In this document: piece after piece, positions 52,826-61,091 of the stretch
How positions within the stretch are numbered: position 1 is the stretch's first letter
How the letters are laid out: every line of letters begins with the position of its first letter
Source of the DNA: UBA10649 sp964597445
GTDB lineage: Bacteria; Actinomycetota; Actinomycetes; S36-B12
Reading direction: 5' to 3'
NCBI GenBank assembly: GCA_964597445.1
Contig: CAZQXO010000007.1
Location: 1 to 64,000 of the forward strand
Length of the DNA stretch: 64,000 nt
The notes under the pieces: generated by a model
Told to the model about the DNA's origin: nothing
Seen by the model: the letters and a program-made list of their open reading frames with translations, nothing else
Database searches by the model: none
Made by a program: the position numbers and the translations under genes

Positions 52826-53296
52826 GTGATCGACTACACGACCCAGATGTTCCACGTCGGCCACCTGGTGCCGAACCTCCAGCAGGCCATGGACCAGCTC
52901 GGTGCGGACTTCGGGTTCGAGTGGACCGAGGTCGTGGTCCGTGAGGACCAGCCGCTCTGGACGCCCGAGGAGGGCCAGCGCTCGGTGCCGCTGACGTTCT
53001 GCTACTCGATGGCCGGCCCGCAGCGGGTCGAGCTCATCGAGGGGCCACAGGGCACGCCCTGGTGGCACGGTGATCCGGAGAACCTCCATCACGCGGGCGT
53101 CTGGGCCGATGTCCCCGCCCTCACGAACGAGCTTCTGTCCCGCGGCTGGACCCTCGTCATGGCCCAGAAGTCGCCGGAGGAGGGGTACGGCTCCTTCAGC
53201 TACGTGCGCTCACCCACGGGCTTCCTCCTGGAGCCGGTGGCCCTCGCCAACAAGCCGCGCATGGAGCGCTGGTTCGAGACCGGGATCCTCGGCTAG
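52826..53296 (+). CDS. VOC family protein, first gene of the accessory cluster
   Basis: A 156-residue glyoxalase-fold protein. MFHVGHLVPNLQQAMDQLGA carries the first metal-type histidine. DFGFEWTEVVVREDQPLWTP, ELIEGPQGTPWWHGDPENLH and HAGVWADVPALTNELLSRGW begin the second half, and FSYVRSPTGFLLEPVA carries the final Glu. It may act as a lyase, hydrolase or epimerase on a pathway intermediate. GTG start with AGGAGG 5 bases upstream. It leads toward the PEP-utilizing-type gene 91 bases on. Confidence 0.82.
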   Translation: MIDYTTQMFHVGHLVPNLQQAMDQLGADFGFEWTEVVVREDQPLWTPEEGQRSVPLTFCYSMAGPQRVELIEGPQGTPWWHGDPENLHHAGVWADVPALTNELLSRGWTLVMAQKSPEEGYGSFSYVRSPTGFLLEPVALANKPRMERWFETGILG

Positions 53297-53387
53297 CCCC
53301 GGCGTCCGTCGTCGGGGTCACGCCCGGGGGTGAGGATCCGCCAGGTTCCCGTGGTGCTGGAGCAGATGCTGTCCTAGTCTTCGGCCC

Positions 53388-55148
53388 ATGACGGAGACAG
53401 CCAAGACAGGTCAGGTCAGCGACGACTGGTGCATCGACAGCGCCAAGCTCAACGAGCGCTTCCCGGTGTACACCCGGTTCAACGCCAACGACGTGCTTCC
53501 GGACCCGATCACCCCTCTGGGTGCCGATCTGATCTGGAACCCGCACATCCTCCCGGGGTTCTCGAATGCCTATGCCGACATGGGCGCGATCTCCGTCGCC
53601 GAGGCGAATGTCGACCTCGACGCCTTCCCGGCGGCAGCCTTCCGCTACGGGCACATGTACGTGAATGTCACGACGGCACGGCTGACCGGCATCCGCAGCG
53701 GCCTCGGCTGGCAGGCCATCGATGCGCAGTTCTTCGGCAGCCATCCTGACGCGCCCCCGCACGAGGATCATCCGGACGACGGCGACCCCGTGGTCTCCCA
53801 GCGCCTCGCCGACCGCACCACGTGGACCCTCACGACCTCGTCCTTCCCCGACCTCGAGGAGGACACCCGGATCGCGGATCGACTGCGTGCGCAGCGCCCG
53901 GACTTCGACGAGATGAGCAACGCGGCTCTCGTCGCGTACGCCCGCAGCCTCGCGCCCTACGAGCGCATGACGTGGCGCGGTGAGCTCGTCGGCGGCGCCC
54001 AGGCAGCCATCGGCCCAGCCGTGCTCGGCTCCCTCATCCCGGCGGAGATGGGCCTGTCCCCCTTCGACCTGGTGGGCCCGGCGGGCGACGTCGTCTCCGC
54101 GCAGCCGTCCTACGCGCTGTGGGACCTCTCCAGGATCGTTCGCGCCGACGCTGCGCTCATGGAGCTCTTCGATGCGGGCGTCGACGGCATGGTGCCGTGG
54201 CTCAAGGAGCACCACCCCGAGTTCCACCAGCGCTTCATGGCCTTCCTGCGCGAGTACGGCTACCGCGGACCGTCCGAGTGGGATCTCGGTGCGGACTCCT
54301 GGGAGACCAAGCCGGAACTCCCGCTCGCCCTCATCGACCGCATGCGATTCCTCGACGACGAGCAGTCGCCGGTCGCGCGCCGCACGCAGGGAATGCAGGC
54401 CGCCGAGGAAGCTGTGGCACGCGTGGCCGAGGCCCTCGCGGGGAGCGAGGAGGCGCTGGCCACGATGCGCATGGCGCTCGACTCGGCTCGCCGGTTCGCC
54501 GGCTACCGCGAGCTCGGCAAGAGCAACTGCATCAAGGTCATCAACGAGGCTCGTGTGGCGCTGCTGGAGATGGGTCGGCGCCTGACGAATGAGGGCTACC
54601 TCGATCGGCCGCAGCAGATCTTCATGGCCCTCGACGTCGAGTTGGACCGACTGGTGCTGCAGCCCGACCTCGTCGTCGATGCAATCAAGCAGCGCGAGCA
54701 GGACTGGAAGGCCTACTTCGATCTCGAGGTTCCGCTGTTCCTCGATGCCCGTGCGCCGCGCGTGCCGGTTACGCAGGTGCCTCGCAAGTCGGGCGACACA
54801 TTCCCGGCCGCCTCGGTCGGCGACACCCTCACAGCCATAGGCGCGGCCGCGGGTCGCGCTTCAGGCCGCGCTCGCGTGATCCTCGATCCGGGTGCCATTG
54901 CGGATTTCGAGCCGGGTGACGTGCTCATCGCTCCGCAGACGGATCCGTCGTGGACCCCGCTGTTCGTCGTGTCCAGCGCCGTCGTCGTGGGCGTGGGTGC
55001 ACCGAACAGTCACGCGATGATCGTCAGCCGTGAGCTCGGCATCCCCTGTGTCGCTGGTCTGGAGGGAGCCACGCAGCGCATCCCGGACGGTGCCATGGTG
55101 ACGGTCGACGGCTCCACGGGCACGGTCACGATCGACAGCATCGGCTAG
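53388..55148 (+). CDS. PEP-utilizing-enzyme-like phosphotransferase half (acceptor domain plus swivelling His domain, no ATP-grasp)
   Basis: A 586-residue protein. Residues 1 to about 470 resemble the substrate-binding part of rifampicin phosphotransferase/PEP-synthase-like proteins (FNANDVLPDPITPLGADLIW, FLREYGYRGPSEWDLGADSW, LGKSNCIKVINEARVALLEM). About residues 485-586 form the mobile phosphohistidine domain (DFEPGDVLIAPQTDPSWTPL, APNSHAMIVSRELGIPCVAG) with His542 as the expected phospho-carrier. The N-terminal ATP-grasp domain of such enzymes is entirely missing, and no separate one is nearby. It may need a partner subunit, as in phenylphosphate synthase. Leaderless: TAGTCT at 53375-53380, 7 bases before ATG. 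Confidence 0.85.
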   Translation: MTETAKTGQVSDDWCIDSAKLNERFPVYTRFNANDVLPDPITPLGADLIWNPHILPGFSNAYADMGAISVAEANVDLDAFPAAAFRYGHMYVNVTTARLTGIRSGLGWQAIDAQFFGSHPDAPPHEDHPDDGDPVVSQRLADRTTWTLTTSSFPDLEEDTRIADRLRAQRPDFDEMSNAALVAYARSLAPYERMTWRGELVGGAQAAIGPAVLGSLIPAEMGLSPFDLVGPAGDVVSAQPSYALWDLSRIVRADAALMELFDAGVDGMVPWLKEHHPEFHQRFMAFLREYGYRGPSEWDLGADSWETKPELPLALIDRMRFLDDEQSPVARRTQGMQAAEEAVARVAEALAGSEEALATMRMALDSARRFAGYRELGKSNCIKVINEARVALLEMGRRLTNEGYLDRPQQIFMALDVELDRLVLQPDLVVDAIKQREQDWKAYFDLEVPLFLDARAPRVPVTQVPRKSGDTFPAASVGDTLTAIGAAAGRASGRARVILDPGAIADFEPGDVLIAPQTDPSWTPLFVVSSAVVVGVGAPNSHAMIVSRELGIPCVAGLEGATQRIPDGAMVTVDGSTGTVTIDSIG

Positions 55149-55154
55149 CGGGCG

Positions 55155-55703
55155 GTGCGCGAGCCGCTCATCCGCTACCCGATCGTCCAGTACGCGTACG
55201 TCGTCGATGATCTCGATGAGGGTGTGCGTCACTGGGTTGAGGTGATGGGTGCTGGTCCCTTCTTCGTGAGTCGCAGCCATCGCGGCCGGGATCACACCTA
55301 CCGCGGTGTGCCGGACGAGGCGGTCTTCTCCTACGCCTTCGGGCAGGCCGGCCCTGCTCAAGTGCAGCTCATCCAGTGCATGGATGACTCCCCGTCCATC
55401 TATCGCGACATGTTCGCGCCAGGGGAGAGCGGCTTCCACCACGTCGCGTGCCTCGTGCCGGCCGCGGACATGGAGCGCGAGGTCGCCCGATTCGTGGACG
55501 AGGGCTTCGAGATCGCGTCGACCCTCCATTCGTACGTGCCCGTCGCCTACCTTGACTGCCGCAGCGCACTCGGGTTCTTCGTCGAACTGCACGGCCTCAA
55601 TGAGGACGTGGCGGATCTCTTCCGTGAGATCCGTGAGGCACACGAGTCGTGGGACGGTGTCACGGATCCCATGCGCGTGCGTAGCAAGTCGAGTTCGCTG
55701 TGA
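55155..55703 (+). CDS. VOC family protein, paralogue 1 of a tandem pair
   Basis: A 182-residue VOC protein: IVQYAYVVDDLDEGVRHWVE, MGAGPFFVSRSHRGRDHTYR, YAFGQAGPAQVQLIQCMDDS, GFHHVACLVPAADMEREVAR and FFVELHGLNEDVADLFREIR. It is about 40% identical by eye to the next gene, with the shared blocks GAGPF, SIYRDMFAPGE, GFHHV and HxSWDGVTDPxR, so the two arose by duplication. The GTG begins 6 bases after the PEP-utilizing-type stop. A role in epimerization or C-C cleavage of an intermediate is possible, not shown. Confidence 0.86.
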   Translation: MREPLIRYPIVQYAYVVDDLDEGVRHWVEVMGAGPFFVSRSHRGRDHTYRGVPDEAVFSYAFGQAGPAQVQLIQCMDDSPSIYRDMFAPGESGFHHVACLVPAADMEREVARFVDEGFEIASTLHSYVPVAYLDCRSALGFFVELHGLNEDVADLFREIREAHESWDGVTDPMRVRSKSSSL

Positions 55704-56233
55704 TCACATCGCCGCTGCTGCGCCACCGCATCGTCCAGCACGCCTTCGTCGTCCCTGATCTCGATCAGGGAATCGAGAAGTGGCGCTCCACTCTGGGAGC
55801 GGGTCCGTTCGTCGTCATGCGCGACTTCGTCGGGAACCAGCTGATGTACCGGGGCGAGCCCAGTACGACTCCGGTCGACTACGCCTTCGGACAGTCGGGT
55901 GACATCCAGATCCAGCTGATCGCCCAGCAGGGGGAGGGCTCGTCGATCTACCGCGACATGTTCGCGCCGGGCGAGGGTGGCTTCCACCACGTCTGTGCGC
56001 TCGTGCCGATGGACGATTGGGAGGCTCAGCTCGCCGCGTTCACCGATGCGGGCTACGACATGGCCGCCTCGCTCATGACGTCGGCGCCCGCGGTCTACTT
56101 CGACTGCCGGCGCGACGTCGGCTGCTTCGTCGAGCTCTATGGCCTCACCGAACGCTCGGGAGGGTTCTTCACGCACCTGCGCGACCTGCACGACTCCTGG
56201 GACGGCGTCACCGATCCCATCCGATCCCGCTGA
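55700..56233 (+). CDS. VOC family protein, paralogue 2 of a tandem pair
   Basis: A 177-residue VOC protein paralogous to the preceding one: IVQHAFVVPDLDQGIEKWRS, TLGAGPFVVMRDFVGNQLMY, YAFGQSGDIQIQLIAQQGEG, SSIYRDMFAPGEGGFHHVCA and CFVELYGLTERSGGFFTHLR. Its GTG overlaps the upstream stop (GTGA), consistent with a coupled pair that could form a heterodimer. Substrate unknown. Confidence 0.86.
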   Translation: MITSPLLRHRIVQHAFVVPDLDQGIEKWRSTLGAGPFVVMRDFVGNQLMYRGEPSTTPVDYAFGQSGDIQIQLIAQQGEGSSIYRDMFAPGEGGFHHVCALVPMDDWEAQLAAFTDAGYDMAASLMTSAPAVYFDCRRDVGCFVELYGLTERSGGFFTHLRDLHDSWDGVTDPIRSR

Positions 56234-56246
56234 CGACTGGAGCGCC

Positions 56247-56666
56247 ATGTCCGACCTTCCCTTCGAGCTCGTTCCCCTGGCCACGGTGCGGGTGACCCGT
56301 GGAGAGATCCATCGCATGGGCCAGACGGCCTTCCACACGCGGGTCATCGGTGCCATCTCGCACGGGAGATGGGACGGCGAACGGCTCAGCGGCGAGATCG
56401 TGCCCCCGGGCGGCGACTGGGCCCTCCCGTCGGGCGACGGGACGGTCATGCTCCTAGAGGTCCGTCAGGTCCTCCGCACGGACGATGGTGCTCTGGTCTA
56501 TGTGACGTACCACGGCCGTGCCGACCGCCATCGCGGCACCTACACCGTGGCGCCGACCTTCGAGACTGATGATGAGCGCTACCTGTGGCTCAACGCCGTG
56601 CAGGCGATCGGGCAGGGGCGCTCGGACGGCGACGACATCGTCTACGAGATGTTCGAGGTCCGCTGA
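56247..56666 (+). CDS. DUF3237 family protein
   Basis: A 139-residue beta-barrel protein of DUF3237: ISHGRWDGERLSGEIVPPGG, DWALPSGDGTVMLLEVRQVL, RTDDGALVYVTYHGRADRHR, VAPTFETDDERYLWLNAVQA and IGQGRSDGDDIVYEMFEV. DUF3237 proteins often occur in catabolic clusters for aromatic or steroid-like compounds, with no assigned reaction. The ATG lies 13 bases after the VOC stop with TGGAG upstream. Confidence 0.88.
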   Translation: MSDLPFELVPLATVRVTRGEIHRMGQTAFHTRVIGAISHGRWDGERLSGEIVPPGGDWALPSGDGTVMLLEVRQVLRTDDGALVYVTYHGRADRHRGTYTVAPTFETDDERYLWLNAVQAIGQGRSDGDDIVYEMFEVR

Positions 56667-56682
56667 CCCGAGGGGATTGTTA

Positions 56683-56709
56683 CTGAAGGCTTCCTCAAGT
56701 TAGTCTCAG
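56683..56709 (+). promoter_or_regulatory. Promoter and regulatory motif copy 2 (upstream of the SDR-flavoprotein operon)
   Basis: CTGAAGGCTTCCTCAAGTTAGTCTCAG, given as CTGAAGGCTTCC and TCAAGTTAGTCTCAG, aligns with copy 1 at 52775-52799. TTGTTA (56678-56683) and TAGTCT (56701-56706) fit -35 and -10 boxes with an 18-base spacer, and ACTGAAGG-CTT-CCTCAAGT is an imperfect dyad within that spacer. An operator between the promoter elements would suit a repressor of the island. Confidence 0.5.
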
Positions 56710-56753
56710 GTGTCCGTGCGTCCTGCCGGACGCGCGTCCTCGAGGGAGTGTCC

Positions 56754-57518
56754 ATGGTGCCGTCCGCCATCGTGACCGGAGCAGGTGCCGGCATCGGCGA
56801 GGCCACGGCCCGTCTGCTCCATGCTCGGGGGTATCGAGTCATGGCGGCCGACGTCTCATCCGAGGCCCTTGCCTGGACGTCGGGGATCGACGGCATCGTG
56901 GCGCAGGTGGCCGACGTGAGCATCGAGGCTGACAACGCCGCGATGGTCGAGGCCGCCCTCGCGGCGTTCGGCCGGCTCGACGTGCTCGTCCTCAATGCCG
57001 GCATCGCACGACGCACCCACTGGACGGCGGACGATGCCGTCGAGGCATTCGACCGCATCATGGCCGTCAACGCACGCGGCGTGGTGCTGGGGATCCGACA
57101 CGGCGCTCCCGCCATCGCGGACTCCGGGGGAGGGGCCATCGTCGTCGTCGGCTCGACATCAGGAGTGCGCGCGGATCCCGAGCGCTTCGCCTACGACGCC
57201 TCGAAGGCGGCAGCGATCAACACTGCTCGTGCGGCAGCCCTGGACTGGGGCGTCAAGGGCGTTCGCGTGAACGTGATGGCCCCCGGCCCCACCATGACGG
57301 CCATCCTGCAGGGGGGCCGGGTGAGCGACGAGCACCTCGCGGAGCTGACCCGCAACATCCCGCTGCAGCGCATGGGCACCCCTGAGGAGCAGGCTGAGGC
57401 CATCTGCTTCCTTGCCTCGCCCGCGGCGAGCTTCATCACCGGTGCCGTCCTGATGTGCGATGGCGGTGTCACCGCGCAGGCGGGCATCTTCCCGCCCCCG
57501 CAGAAGGAGAGCGCATGA
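56754..57518 (+). CDS. SDR family oxidoreductase
   Basis: A 254-residue classical short-chain dehydrogenase. Cofactor motif AIVTGAGAGIGEATARLLHA, NAG motif LVLNAGIARR, catalytic Ser in VVVGSTSGVR and YDASKAAAIN (Tyr-x3-Lys) are present; the C-terminus is GAVLMCDGGVTAQAG. It probably oxidizes or reduces a hydroxyl/keto group of the cluster substrate. ATG at 56754 with GGGAG 7 bases upstream; an in-frame GTG at 56748 is less likely. It overlaps the flavoprotein gene by 4 bases. Confidence 0.93.
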   Translation: MVPSAIVTGAGAGIGEATARLLHARGYRVMAADVSSEALAWTSGIDGIVAQVADVSIEADNAAMVEAALAAFGRLDVLVLNAGIARRTHWTADDAVEAFDRIMAVNARGVVLGIRHGAPAIADSGGGAIVVVGSTSGVRADPERFAYDASKAAAINTARAAALDWGVKGVRVNVMAPGPTMTAILQGGRVSDEHLAELTRNIPLQRMGTPEEQAEAICFLASPAASFITGAVLMCDGGVTAQAGIFPPPQKESA

Positions 57519-58936
57519 GGGAGTACGACGTCGATGTCGTGGTCGTGGGGTCGGGTGCCGCTGGCCTGTCGGCGGCCCTGGCTGCGTCGGAAGCGGGCGC
57601 GACGGTGCTCGTTGCCGAGTCGGAGGGAATCATCGGCGGCTCGTCCCGCCTGTCGGGGGGCCTGATGATGGGCGCCGGCACGCGGTACCAGCGCGCCCTG
57701 GGAATCGAGGACTCCCCGGAGGCCCTGTTCCACGACTACATGACCCTGAACCAGTGGAAGGTGGAGAGCGCTGTCGTCGAGCGGCTGACGCAGCGTGCCG
57801 GCCAGGCAGTGGAATGGCTGGGCGATCACGGTGTCGAGTTCTACGACCAGATGGTCTACGGCGGGGATGAGACGGTGCCCCGAGTCCACTGCCCGATCGG
57901 GCGCGGCCAGGCGGTCGTCGACACCCTGTATGCCCGGTGCCGTGAGGCCGGCGTCGAGTTCGCCCTGGGCCAGCGGATCGACCGCCTCGTGGTGCAGAAC
58001 GGAGTCGTGCGCGGTGTTGCCGTCGGCGGTGATGAGATCACCGCGGGCGCTGTCATCGTCGCGAGCGGGGGATTCGGCGCCAACGAGGAGAAGCGCCGCG
58101 AGTTCTTCCCCTCCGTCTTCGACACGGGCTGGTCCTACTACATCGGTGCGGACGGTGCCCGCGGTGACGCCCTCGACTTCACCCGTGAGGTCGATGCGCA
58201 GGTCACCGGATTCGACCGTGGCCTTCGCCTCCTGCACACGGACTTCGACAGGATGTACGAGGCGTACATCCCCGGCTGGCTCATCCTCGTCAATCGCGAC
58301 GGACGCCGATTCTGCAACGAGACCGCCCCCTACGGGATCATGGACGGCCTCCTGGCGGAGCAGGGCGATGTCGCCTTCGCCGTCTTCGACCACCGCCGGC
58401 TCGTCGAGGCGACCGAGTTGGGTGTCGCGCGCTACAAGCAGGCGATTCCCGGATCCACCAAGAGGCAGAGCCCGCACTGGAACCTCGACGTCATCGAGTT
58501 GATGCAGAAGGAGGGCAAGGTCCACGTGGCGGACTCCGTCGACGCCCTGGCGGAGCGGATCGGCGTACCGGCCGCCCACCTGCGGGCGACGGTCGAGCGC
58601 GTGAACGAGCTCCATGCCCGCCAGCAGGACGCCGACTACCTCAAGGATCCCTCGTTCCTCGAGCCCATCGCGGAGGGTCCCTTCTACGCGGTCGAGGTTC
58701 GCCCGGCCACCTGCTGCTTCACGGCATGCGGACTGCGCATCGACCGCGACGCGCAGGTGCTCGAGTCCAGCGGTCGACCCATCCCGGGGCTCTTCGCGGC
58801 AGGCGAGGTGACCGGCGGTGTGATCGGACCGCGTTACGTCGGAAGCGGCAACTCGTACGGCAACTGCGTGACGATGGGACGCGTCGCCGGTCAGTCGGCG
58901 GCTGCCCTTGTCGTCCGCGGGAAGGTTGACGCATGA
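57515..58936 (+). CDS. FAD-dependent oxidoreductase (ketosteroid-dehydrogenase/fumarate-reductase flavoprotein family)
   Basis: A 473-residue flavoprotein of the FAD_binding_2 type. Dinucleotide motif VVVGSGAAGLSAALAASEAG is at residues 8-27, GGSSRLSGGLMMGAGTRYQR follows, and GAVIVASGGFGANEEKRREF is the mid-domain motif. The C-terminal substrate/FAD region has GPFYAVEVRPATCCFTACGL, IPGLFAAGEVTGGVIGPRYV and GSGNSYGNCVTMGRVAGQSA. It is shorter than canonical 3-ketosteroid-1-dehydrogenases, and its cysteine-rich CCFTAC motif is distinctive. It may dehydrogenate or reduce a C=C bond of a cyclic substrate. The ATG overlaps the SDR stop. Confidence 0.9.
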   Translation: MREYDVDVVVVGSGAAGLSAALAASEAGATVLVAESEGIIGGSSRLSGGLMMGAGTRYQRALGIEDSPEALFHDYMTLNQWKVESAVVERLTQRAGQAVEWLGDHGVEFYDQMVYGGDETVPRVHCPIGRGQAVVDTLYARCREAGVEFALGQRIDRLVVQNGVVRGVAVGGDEITAGAVIVASGGFGANEEKRREFFPSVFDTGWSYYIGADGARGDALDFTREVDAQVTGFDRGLRLLHTDFDRMYEAYIPGWLILVNRDGRRFCNETAPYGIMDGLLAEQGDVAFAVFDHRRLVEATELGVARYKQAIPGSTKRQSPHWNLDVIELMQKEGKVHVADSVDALAERIGVPAAHLRATVERVNELHARQQDADYLKDPSFLEPIAEGPFYAVEVRPATCCFTACGLRIDRDAQVLESSGRPIPGLFAAGEVTGGVIGPRYVGSGNSYGNCVTMGRVAGQSAAALVVRGKVDA

Positions 58937-59421
58937 GCATGCGGGTCGATGATCGCGAGGCCATCCGCGAGGCGACGCTGAGATATGCGCGTGGCGTGGA
59001 CCGGCTCGACACGGAGCTGATGAAGAGCGCCTACTGGCCGGATGCCACCGATGATCACGGCCGATTCGTAGGAAACGGCTGGGAGTTCGCCGAGCGCGTC
59101 GTGGGCACCCATGACCGCTGGGCGGCGTCGATGCACTGCGTCTACAACCACAGCATCGAGTTCGACGACGATGACCATGCGCGAGGCGAGCTGTACAACG
59201 TCACGTACCTCATCCCGCGGGACGGGGGACCCTGGTCGGTCTGGCTGGGGCGCTACCTCGACCGCTACGAGCGACGCGAGGGTCAGTGGCGCATCGTCCA
59301 CCGCATCTGCGTGCACGAGGCGACCACGACCGTCGAGCACGCGCCGATGGCGGGCGACATGTCGAACTTCCGCACGGGAGACGCAGACCGGCCCCGAGGG
59401 GATCGTCCGCTAGGCACCTGA
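58933..59421 (+). CDS. Nuclear transport factor 2/SnoaL-like protein
   Basis: A 162-residue cone-shaped alpha+beta-barrel protein of the NTF2-like superfamily (SnoaL_4 type): DDREAIREATLRYARGVDRL, DTELMKSAYWPDATDDHGRF, AASMHCVYNHSIEFDDDDHA, RGELYNVTYLIPRDGG and GRYLDRYERREGQWRIVHRI. Members include dehydratases, ketosteroid isomerases and ring-hydroxylating-dioxygenase small subunits. The ATG overlaps the flavoprotein stop (ATGA), so SDR, flavoprotein and NTF2 are co-translated. The 3' end overlaps the convergent flavoprotein gene by 12 bases. Confidence 0.88.
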   Translation: MSMRVDDREAIREATLRYARGVDRLDTELMKSAYWPDATDDHGRFVGNGWEFAERVVGTHDRWAASMHCVYNHSIEFDDDDHARGELYNVTYLIPRDGGPWSVWLGRYLDRYERREGQWRIVHRICVHEATTTVEHAPMAGDMSNFRTGDADRPRGDRPLGT

Positions 59422-61035
59422 CGCGGCTGCGAGCCCGGCCAGGCGCCCGAACACCAGGATCGGTCCGAGCGTGCCGCCGGCGCCGCCATAGGCCATGGCG
59501 GTCGGTGCTGCCGCGACGTTGCCCGCGGCGTACAGGCCGGGGATGACGTCACCGTGCGTGTCCAGCACGTGGCCGTCGGGATCCGTGCGCGGGCCGCCGC
59601 TCGTGCCCAGCGTGCCGGACTCGACGCGGACGGCGTAGAACGGCCCACGGTCGATACGGCCCATGGTCGACGCCTTCAGGAAGCGGTGGTCGCCGTCGCC
59701 GCTCCAGCGGTCGTAGGCGCTGTCGCCACGTCGGAAGTCCTCGTCCTGCTCCCGATCGACGAAGCCGTTCCAGCGGTCGATCGTGGCCTCCAGGCCATCG
59801 GGGTCGATCCCGACCTCGACGGCGAGGTCTCGGATCGTGGCAGCCGTGGCGACCCAGTCAGGCACGCCGGAGCCGGCTGGGGCCCCGAACGTCCCGTACC
59901 TCTCTGCATGCGAGGCATCGAAGATCAGCCAGGCCGGCAGGTTGGCGTAGGTGAACGTCACCGGGTCGAGCTGGTGGAAGGCACCGCCGAGGGCGTTGTA
60001 GTTCGTGGCCTCGTTCGTGAACCGCCGCCCCGCCGAGTTGACCATGATCGAGCCCGGAAGGGTGCGCTCGCGGTTGACGAGATTCGACCGCTGCTCGCCG
60101 AAGGCGACATCCCCGGGGATCTTGACGGCCGGGACCCACCAAGCCTGACCCATGTTGCCGAGCTGGGCACCGATGCGCATCGCCATACGCAGGCCATCTC
60201 CGGTGTTGGTGGGCACCGATGTCGGAGCCGTCATGGGGCCGCGCAGGAAGGCGGACACGAGTTTCGGGTCCCACTCGAAGCCACCGGTCGCGAGGATGAC
60301 GCCGCGCCGTGCCCGCACGATCGTCTCGGTGCCGTCGATCTCGATCCGGGCTCCCGTGACGCGGCCATTCTCCACGAGAAGGTCGGTCGCTCGTGCGTTC
60401 ACGACGGGGTCGATGCCGAGGTCGAGAAGGGCTTTGATGAGGGGCCCGACGAGGGCGTTGCCGCACCCGCGCAGGTCGTTGTCGATGCGCCGCTGCATCT
60501 CCTCGTCCGACAGGTAGCCGGTGCCTCCACCGAGCGTGGTGTCGGTGATCTTCAGGTGCGCGCTGCGCTTGCTGCGGGCGACCCTGTTCTGCCATGCCCC
60601 GAGGGTCGTGAAGTCGAACAGCCCGGGGTCGAGAGACCGGCCTCCGTCGGGCTTCCCGCCGGGGTTCTCCGGGTGGTAGTCGGGGTACTGGGGCAGAAGG
60701 GTGAACGCGGCGTCGGTGGTGTCCTCGAGCCACTGGATGGTCTCGCGACCGTGATCGACGAAGGCGGCGGCCATCGTCGGGTCCATGCGGTCCAGGGACA
60801 GGGATGCGAGATAGGCGAGCGCCTCCTCCCGGGAGTCCGAGACCCCGGCCGCGTCCTGATGGTGGTTGAGGGGGACCCACGGGACCCCGCCGGAGATGGC
60901 GCTGGAGCCACCGAGGACGTCCGACCTCTCGTAGAGGCCGACATCGGCACCGGACTGAGCGGCCGCGAGGGCGGCGGTGAGGCCTGCGGCGCCACTGCCG
61001 AGCACGACGACGTCATGACTCAAACTGGACTCCAT
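59410..61035 (-). CDS. FAD-dependent 3-ketosteroid-dehydrogenase-like flavoprotein
   Basis: A 541-residue FAD_binding_2 flavoprotein closer in length to 3-ketosteroid-1-dehydrogenases. VVVLGSGAAGLTAALAAAQS near the N-terminus, YERSDVLGGSSAISGGVPWV, RRGVILATGGFEWDPKLVSA, and the C-terminal GPFYAVRVESGTLGTSGGPR, IPGLYAAGNVAAAPTAMAYG and GAGGTLGPILVFGRLAGL are family motifs. It probably introduces a double bond into a cyclic ketone-type substrate. Leaderless: TAGATT (complement of 61042-61047) lies 6 bases before the ATG. It is divergent from the enoyl-CoA hydratase gene. Confidence 0.92.
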   Translation of the reverse strand: MESSLSHDVVVLGSGAAGLTAALAAAQSGADVGLYERSDVLGGSSAISGGVPWVPLNHHQDAAGVSDSREEALAYLASLSLDRMDPTMAAAFVDHGRETIQWLEDTTDAAFTLLPQYPDYHPENPGGKPDGGRSLDPGLFDFTTLGAWQNRVARSKRSAHLKITDTTLGGGTGYLSDEEMQRRIDNDLRGCGNALVGPLIKALLDLGIDPVVNARATDLLVENGRVTGARIEIDGTETIVRARRGVILATGGFEWDPKLVSAFLRGPMTAPTSVPTNTGDGLRMAMRIGAQLGNMGQAWWVPAVKIPGDVAFGEQRSNLVNRERTLPGSIMVNSAGRRFTNEATNYNALGGAFHQLDPVTFTYANLPAWLIFDASHAERYGTFGAPAGSGVPDWVATAATIRDLAVEVGIDPDGLEATIDRWNGFVDREQDEDFRRGDSAYDRWSGDGDHRFLKASTMGRIDRGPFYAVRVESGTLGTSGGPRTDPDGHVLDTHGDVIPGLYAAGNVAAAPTAMAYGGAGGTLGPILVFGRLAGLAAASGA

Positions 61036-61057
61036 GTAAAGAATCTATCGCTATAGT
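61036..61057. promoter_or_regulatory. Divergent promoter with dyad between flavoprotein and enoyl-CoA hydratase genes
   Basis: Minus-strand -10 TAGATT (complement of 61042-61047) and plus-strand -10 TATAGT (61052-61057) lie 4 bases apart in an AT-rich island unlike the surrounding GC-rich DNA. CTAT-CGCT-ATAG (61045-61056) is a dyad linking both boxes, so one regulator could control both operons. Confidence 0.55.
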
Positions 61058-61091
61058 GCCGTCATCTGGAAGAGAGGATCGAGGGGGCGTC

